NCBI RefSeq assembly: GCF_036321025.1
Contig: NZ_JAZAPB010000001.1
Location: 1,420,212-1,484,211, forward strand
DNA: 64,000 bases
DNA from: Alteraurantiacibacter hainanensis
GTDB taxonomy: Bacteria; Pseudomonadota; Alphaproteobacteria; Sphingomonadales; Sphingomonadaceae
Direction of reading: 5' to 3'
Below, piece after piece: positions 59,594-64,000 of this stretch. Within the stretch, counting starts at the first letter, position 1; every line of letters starts with the position of its first letter. Position numbers and translations under genes: made by a program. The notes beneath the pieces were generated by a model. The model was not told the DNA's origin and ran no database searches. It worked only from the letters and a program-made list of their open reading frames with translations.

Positions 59594-62500
59594 TCAGATA
59601 TCGTAGGAGGCCGGCATAGCTTCCACCGTCAGCGTCACATTTGTTGTAGAAGTGCTACCGGTTGAATCAGAAATTGTATAGTTGAACTCAACAACCGCGT
59701 CTTGGCCGCTCGGCAGACTCTCAAAATCTGAATCAGGGTTGAAATAGAGTTCGCCGGTGTCTGCATCGACGTAGACGCTGCCTTCACTCGGCTGATCAAA
59801 CGAAATGATTGAAAGCGGGTCATCGGCGTCCAGATCGTTCGCAAGCACATCGAGGACTGTCAGGCCACTCGTAGGAACAGTGAAAGTATCAGAAATTGCG
59901 ACTGGGTCATCATTTCGACCTTCGACTTCGAGGGCAACCGTCGCGGTCTGAATGCCACCATTCCCATCGCTTACTGAATAGGTAAAGCTGTCGACAAGAT
60001 ATTCTCCCACGTTCAACGCCTGAATTGTTGCTGAACCGGTAGGATCATAGGTTATTGTTCCATCACCATTTATCTCGATGGAGGCACCATTTGTGCTCGT
60101 TGTCACGGAAACTATGCTCAGCGTGTCGCCATCAATATCGGAGTCGTTTGCGAGCAGTTCGGAAGTGCTGATAGTCAGTATGTCGTCTTCCGTTACTATC
60201 GGATCGCCATCCGCTGTGCTCACCGCCGCATCGAGCACGTCAAGCCAGCCGCTGTTGTAACTGCCAAGAGGGGCAGCGTTGTACCAGTCCCAGCCTAGTG
60301 CGGTGATCTGCCCGTCGCCAAAGGGCATGACCGCCACCGACGTTGCGGTTCCGTCGTCGTAGATCGACAGCGAGCCTTCCGGCAGCGACGACTTGAGCAA
60401 GGCCCCTGTCGCCGACGGCGTGCCGAGCGAAGCAGCGCCGCCTTCGAACGTGGTGCCGAGCGCCTCGCTTGTCAGCGTCGTTGTTAACACCCCGGTTACT
60501 GAAAGTGAGAATCCGAAGATTTCGTTTATCGTATTGCGATAATCGTACGAGACGATGACGGAGCCGCCGTTCTCCACGAAATCACGCAGCACTTCGCGCG
60601 CTGCGGCGTCGAGCGAATTGCCGAGGTCGCCGCGTTCCTGTTCGGGAATGACGAATACCGACTTGCCCACCAGCGCCGCTGCCAGGCCTTCCGCATGGAG
60701 CGCGGTCGTGGTGCTAACGCTGTGCCCCTTCGCCGCTAGGCTCGCCTGGATCGTGTCGGATTCGCTGCTAGCGCCGCCGACGGTATCGACGATGGCGTCG
60801 TTGTCGAACACCAGCACGCTCGCCCCGGTAAGCTTGACACCCGCAAGCCCATCGTTGGCGATTTCATCGTCCTCGGCCACTGGATCGTCGTTCTGACCGG
60901 TGACAGTGACAGTCGCCGTGGCAAAGCTCGTGGCGCCGCTGCTGTCGGTAACGCCGTACTGGAAGGTATCGGTCGCAGTCTCGCCCGCGGCCAGGTACTC
61001 GAACGCGCCGTTAGAATCGTAGCTGTAGGTGCCATCGGCATTGTTGATGACGCTGCCTGCCGTGCCTGACGTGTTGAGCACCCAGGTGTGGGTGTCGCTC
61101 GTATCGACATCGGTAAAGCTGCCGCTCAGCGTAACCGACGGGCCATCCTCGTCCGCGCTGACCGCAATTTCGGTGACGACGGGCGCATCGTTCCTGCCCG
61201 CCACATCGATGGAGACTGTTCCCACGCCCGACGTAGCCCCGTGCTGGTCGGTCGCTTCGTAGGTGAACGTAACCGTACGACTCTCGCCCAGCGCCAGATC
61301 TTGGAAATCGCTGCCGGGATCAAAATCGAAAGTGCCGTCGCCATGGTTGATCACGGTGCCTTCGGCGGGGTCGGTCAGCACCTTGTAGGTGAGCGAACCA
61401 CGATCATCGTCACTGTCGACATCGTCCCCGGCGAATTGTGCGGTGACGGCGAGGCCATCCTCGGCGATCGCAGCGCTGCCGTCACCCAAGACCACGACGT
61501 CCCACAAGCGATAACTTGAGTCGATCGTCTCGACACTGAAGTCGAGCCCGCCATCGTTGGTAACGATGATCATGTCGCGGTTCTGGTAGTCGGCGAGCAC
61601 GATGTCATTATCGCCATCGCCATCGAGATCGGCGATGTCGATCCCGCGGCTGTACGGAGTAGTAGGCAAGGCTATCGACTGGATGGAAAATTCGGGCTTG
61701 CCGTCACCGTCGCCGTCGCCTTCGTTGATGGCAATCTGGAAATAATTACCGTTCGCCACGTTCGTGAAGGCGATATCGAGATCGCCATCGCCGTCGAGGT
61801 CGCCCACCGCGCTCATCCACGCGCGATCGACCGTAGAAAGGCTCAAGATCTCGAAGTCGGCGAGCCCATCACTGCCGTTGCCGACGTTCAGGTAAACGGC
61901 GTTGTTGCTGCCGGGATAGAAGTTCGAAACCACGAAATCCTGGTCACCGTCGCCGTCGATATCGGCGAAGGTCACGCCGGCGGTATTTCCAGGCGGAACA
62001 TCAGGGATGATTTCCTGCTGCATGAGGGGCGCGCCCGCCCCGTTCACGCCCTGGTTATGGAATACAGAAGTACCGCCATAGGCGTACGAGGTAACAACCA
62101 GGTCGTTGTCGCCGTCGCCGTCGATGTCGGCGCTGTCGATGCCGTACTTGGGATTGCCCGGCATGCCGGAAAGGATCTGGCGACCGGCGAAGTCTGCCAG
62201 GCCATCGCCGGTCTGGTCGCCAAGGTTCTTATGCCAGACCAGTCCGTTGAAATTGCCAGAGCTTGCCGCGACCACATCTTCCAGGCCATCGCCGTCGAGA
62301 TCGGTCAGGACGACGTCGAGGTATTGGAAATTGATGTCGTAGCCCAGCGAAAGCGGGGTGAAGTCCTGCACTCCGTTACCATCGGGATCGCCTACGCCCT
62401 GGAACACCACGAGTTGGTAGAGGCCGGCAACGGCGATATCCTGCAAGCCATCGTCGTTCAGGTCGGCGGAATCGAGGCCGTAGTTGGCGGCCGCGGGCCC

Positions 62501-64000
62501 GAAGAAGGTCTCGACGTCCGAGGTGTGTATCTGGTCCAACGTGCCGTTGCCGTCGGAATCCACGAAATAGTCGACCGTCTCCAGCGTCGGGCGATCGATA
62601 ACGGAGAATACGATGGATTGGGGAAGTCCCGATCCAACAATGGTATTCAGGGTAATGTCAGCGACGGTGGGGGCATCGTTGGTGCCGGTCACGGTCACCC
62701 TGGCGAGGCCCGCCGCCGATGCGCCGTTTTCGTCCTCCATCGTGTAATCGATGACGATCTGCTCACTTTCGCCCACCGCCAAGTGATCGAAGGCACCTGA
62801 AGGATCGAAACGGACCTGTTCGTTCTCGATACTGACCGATCCCCAGCCCGGTTGTGTGCTGACCCCAGTAAGATTCAGCACCGAGCCGTTATCGATATCG
62901 GTATCGTTGGCCAATACGTCGATAAGCATCGAGGTGTCTTCGTCCGTGGTATCGGTATCCTCCACCGCGACCGGGCCATCGTTCGTACCGGTGACGGTAA
63001 TCATCAGCGTGCCGACATCGCTCGCGCCTTTTTCGTCGGTGACTGTGTAGTCGATGCTGAGCACCAGCTCCTCGCCCTCGGCCAGCGACTGGTATTCCAG
63101 GAACCACGGGCGCAGTTCCCATGCACCGTCGGGCGACATGGAGAACCCGGCAGGGGGCGCGTTAACCAGTTCGGCATAGAGCACGGCCCCGGTATCGGGA
63201 TCGATATCGTTGACCAGCACGTTGCCCGTTGCCAGCAGGCCGTCTTCCACCGCGCTGCCCGTATCGTCCACAGCCTCGGGCGTGGTGTTGATGCCGACGA
63301 TGGTGACGGTCAGCGTCGCGGTATCGGTGCCGCCGTTGCCGTCATCCACGGTGTAGCTGAAGCTCTCGCTGATCGTGTCGCCCAGCGGGAGTGAGAATAC
63401 ATCGCTATTAGTCTGATCGGCGGCGTAGGACCACGTGCCATCTGCGGCAAGTGTCAGCGTGCCGTACTTGCCCGCAAGTGGCGTGCCGATGGTTCCGGCA
63501 TTTCCATCTCCGTTCTCGAAGGCGGAGACGCTGAGGATGTCTAGCGAATCGACGTCGGTATCGTTGTCCAGCACGTTGCCCGAATGAGACACGTCAGCAT
63601 TCTCGGTGCTACCGTCAGTATTAGCAACCGGTGCATCGTTCTGGCCGGTGATGGTGATAGTGACGGTCGCGGTGTCGGTGCCGCCGTTGCCGTCATCCAC
63701 GGTGTAGGTGAACGTATCGGTCGCGGTCTCGCCCACGGCCAGGTACTCGAACGCCCCGTTGGCGGCGTAGGTGAACGTGCCATTCCCGTTGTTGGTGACA
63801 GAGCCTGCGGTCGCGCTGTCATCGACCGTGAAGGTGTGCGTGTCGCTCGCATCGACGTCCGAGTAGTCGGAGGTCACCACGATCGAGGGGCCGTCCTCGT
63901 CGGCATCGCCGGTCACGCCAAGCGCAACCGGTGCATCGTTCTGGCCGGTGATGGTGATAGTGACGGTCGCGGTGTCGGTGCCGCCGTTGCCGTCATCCAC
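59594..64000 (-). CDS. Giant VCBS/cadherin-like, FG-GAP surface protein (5' end outside window)
   Basis: The window ends inside this gene; 1468 residues are visible and the N terminus is missing. Counting from base 64000: residues 1-500 are tandem VCBS and cadherin-like domains (DTFTYTVDDGNGGTDTATVT and GQNDAPVA repeated; NVLDNDTDVDSLDILSVSAF). About 500-840 is a set of FG-GAP/VCBS repeats with calcium loops (DIDGDGDNDLVV, DLDGDGDLDIAF and others). More cadherin-like domains follow, then an unrelated domain near 1058-1245, then two last repeats, ending EAMPASYDI. It is probably a secreted, calcium-stabilised adhesin, perhaps exported by a type I system not in this window. Confidence 0.88.
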   Translation of the reverse strand: MDDGNGGTDTATVTITITGQNDAPVALGVTGDADEDGPSIVVTSDYSDVDASDTHTFTVDDSATAGSVTNNGNGTFTYAANGAFEYLAVGETATDTFTYTVDDGNGGTDTATVTITITGQNDAPVANTDGSTENADVSHSGNVLDNDTDVDSLDILSVSAFENGDGNAGTIGTPLAGKYGTLTLAADGTWSYAADQTNSDVFSLPLGDTISESFSYTVDDGNGGTDTATLTVTIVGINTTPEAVDDTGSAVEDGLLATGNVLVNDIDPDTGAVLYAELVNAPPAGFSMSPDGAWELRPWFLEYQSLAEGEELVLSIDYTVTDEKGASDVGTLMITVTGTNDGPVAVEDTDTTDEDTSMLIDVLANDTDIDNGSVLNLTGVSTQPGWGSVSIENEQVRFDPSGAFDHLAVGESEQIVIDYTMEDENGASAAGLARVTVTGTNDAPTVADITLNTIVGSGLPQSIVFSVIDRPTLETVDYFVDSDGNGTLDQIHTSDVETFFGPAAANYGLDSADLNDDGLQDIAVAGLYQLVVFQGVGDPDGNGVQDFTPLSLGYDINFQYLDVVLTDLDGDGLEDVVAASSGNFNGLVWHKNLGDQTGDGLADFAGRQILSGMPGNPKYGIDSADIDGDGDNDLVVTSYAYGGTSVFHNQGVNGAGAPLMQQEIIPDVPPGNTAGVTFADIDGDGDQDFVVSNFYPGSNNAVYLNVGNGSDGLADFEILSLSTVDRAWMSAVGDLDGDGDLDIAFTNVANGNYFQIAINEGDGDGDGKPEFSIQSIALPTTPYSRGIDIADLDGDGDNDIVLADYQNRDMIIVTNDGGLDFSVETIDSSYRLWDVVVLGDGSAAIAEDGLAVTAQFAGDDVDSDDDRGSLTYKVLTDPAEGTVINHGDGTFDFDPGSDFQDLALGESRTVTFTYEATDQHGATSGVGTVSIDVAGRNDAPVVTEIAVSADEDGPSVTLSGSFTDVDTSDTHTWVLNTSGTAGSVINNADGTYSYDSNGAFEYLAAGETATDTFQYGVTDSSGATSFATATVTVTGQNDDPVAEDDEIANDGLAGVKLTGASVLVFDNDAIVDTVGGASSESDTIQASLAAKGHSVSTTTALHAEGLAAALVGKSVFVIPEQERGDLGNSLDAAAREVLRDFVENGGSVIVSYDYRNTINEIFGFSLSVTGVLTTTLTSEALGTTFEGGAASLGTPSATGALLKSSLPEGSLSIYDDGTATSVAVMPFGDGQITALGWDWYNAAPLGSYNSGWLDVLDAAVSTADGDPIVTEDDILTISTSELLANDSDIDGDTLSIVSVTTSTNGASIEINGDGTITYDPTGSATIQALNVGEYLVDSFTYSVSDGNGGIQTATVALEVEGRNDDPVAISDTFTVPTSGLTVLDVLANDLDADDPLSIISFDQPSEGSVYVDADTGELYFNPDSDFESLPSGQDAVVEFNYTISDSTGSTSTTNVTLTVEAMPASYDI
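63624..64000 (-). repeat. Exact DNA repeat, 300-bp period, in the giant surface protein
   Basis: Bases 63624-63700 and 63924-64000 are identical over 77 bases, exactly 300 apart, and the second copy runs off the window. Each copy encodes the end of one VCBS unit (GGTDTATVTITITGQNDAPVA). This is one 100-residue module. Confidence 0.9.

Overview
The window is high-GC chromosomal DNA from an alphaproteobacterium, most likely Sphingomonadales, family Erythrobacteraceae. The evidence is a SciP/DUF1153 regulator, MipZ, Coq7-type ubiquinone synthesis, the rsfS-rlmH-envC-ctpA block, several secreted proteins of sphingomonad type, and a large TonB-dependent receptor. Genes are packed tightly, many with ATGA-type start/stop overlaps. 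I see no tRNA, rRNA, CRISPR array, intact insertion sequence or prophage.

Layout. 1-8250: ribosome silencing and methylation (rsfS, rlmH), cell-wall and periplasmic proteolysis (envC, ctpA), dsbB-coq7, a secreted protein, then a minus-strand dnaJ-yihY-fabI operon. 8330-13460: pdxH, a FieF-like metal exporter and a PhzF-like isomerase overlap in one operon; then a serine-hydrolase lipoprotein, a small membrane protein and mnmA. 13460-14550: a small gene plus sciP behind CtrA-like boxes, then a GlsB/YeaQ-like membrane protein closed by a strong terminator. 14700-21190: an RND efflux operon (adaptor plus an unusually long pump), DUF445 and an acetyltransferase. 21190-31300: mostly central metabolism (etfBA behind an 18-bp palindrome, sucC, a CysQ-like phosphatase, glpX, hom) interleaved with secreted proteins. 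31300-34850: a TonB/ExbB/ExbD energy-transduction locus with three ExbD genes. 34960-43700: a DEXH helicase, a SWFGD/BON protein, an AmpG-like MFS transporter, DUF2059, phosphomannomutase, a membrane J-protein and mipZ. 43700-45000: panC and an NTF2-like gene.

The most striking feature is at 45015-45423. The first 77 or so codons of bchI (Mg-chelatase ATPase) run directly into the last 55 or so codons of tspO, in another frame. Both genes belong to photosynthesis gene clusters of aerobic anoxygenic phototrophs. I read this as the deletion scar of a lost photosynthesis cluster, so this non-phototrophic locus would descend from a bacteriochlorophyll-producing ancestor.

45650-49350 holds a detached three-gene set of Tad-pilus-type proteins (one VWA protein and two TadE-like pseudopilins) plus a proline-rich protein. 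49380-53260 holds a small helical protein, a DUF3772/MscS mechanosensitive channel and a lipoprotein with a beta-sandwich domain. 53320-59220 is a locus made of a large TonB-dependent receptor translationally coupled to a transmembrane CadC-like winged-helix/TPR regulator, with a divergent UrcA-family secreted protein. The window ends inside a giant calcium-binding VCBS/FG-GAP surface protein on the minus strand. It carries exact 300-bp-period DNA repeats and an embedded glutamine-amidotransferase-like domain.

All family assignments come from reading motifs by eye; no database search was run.
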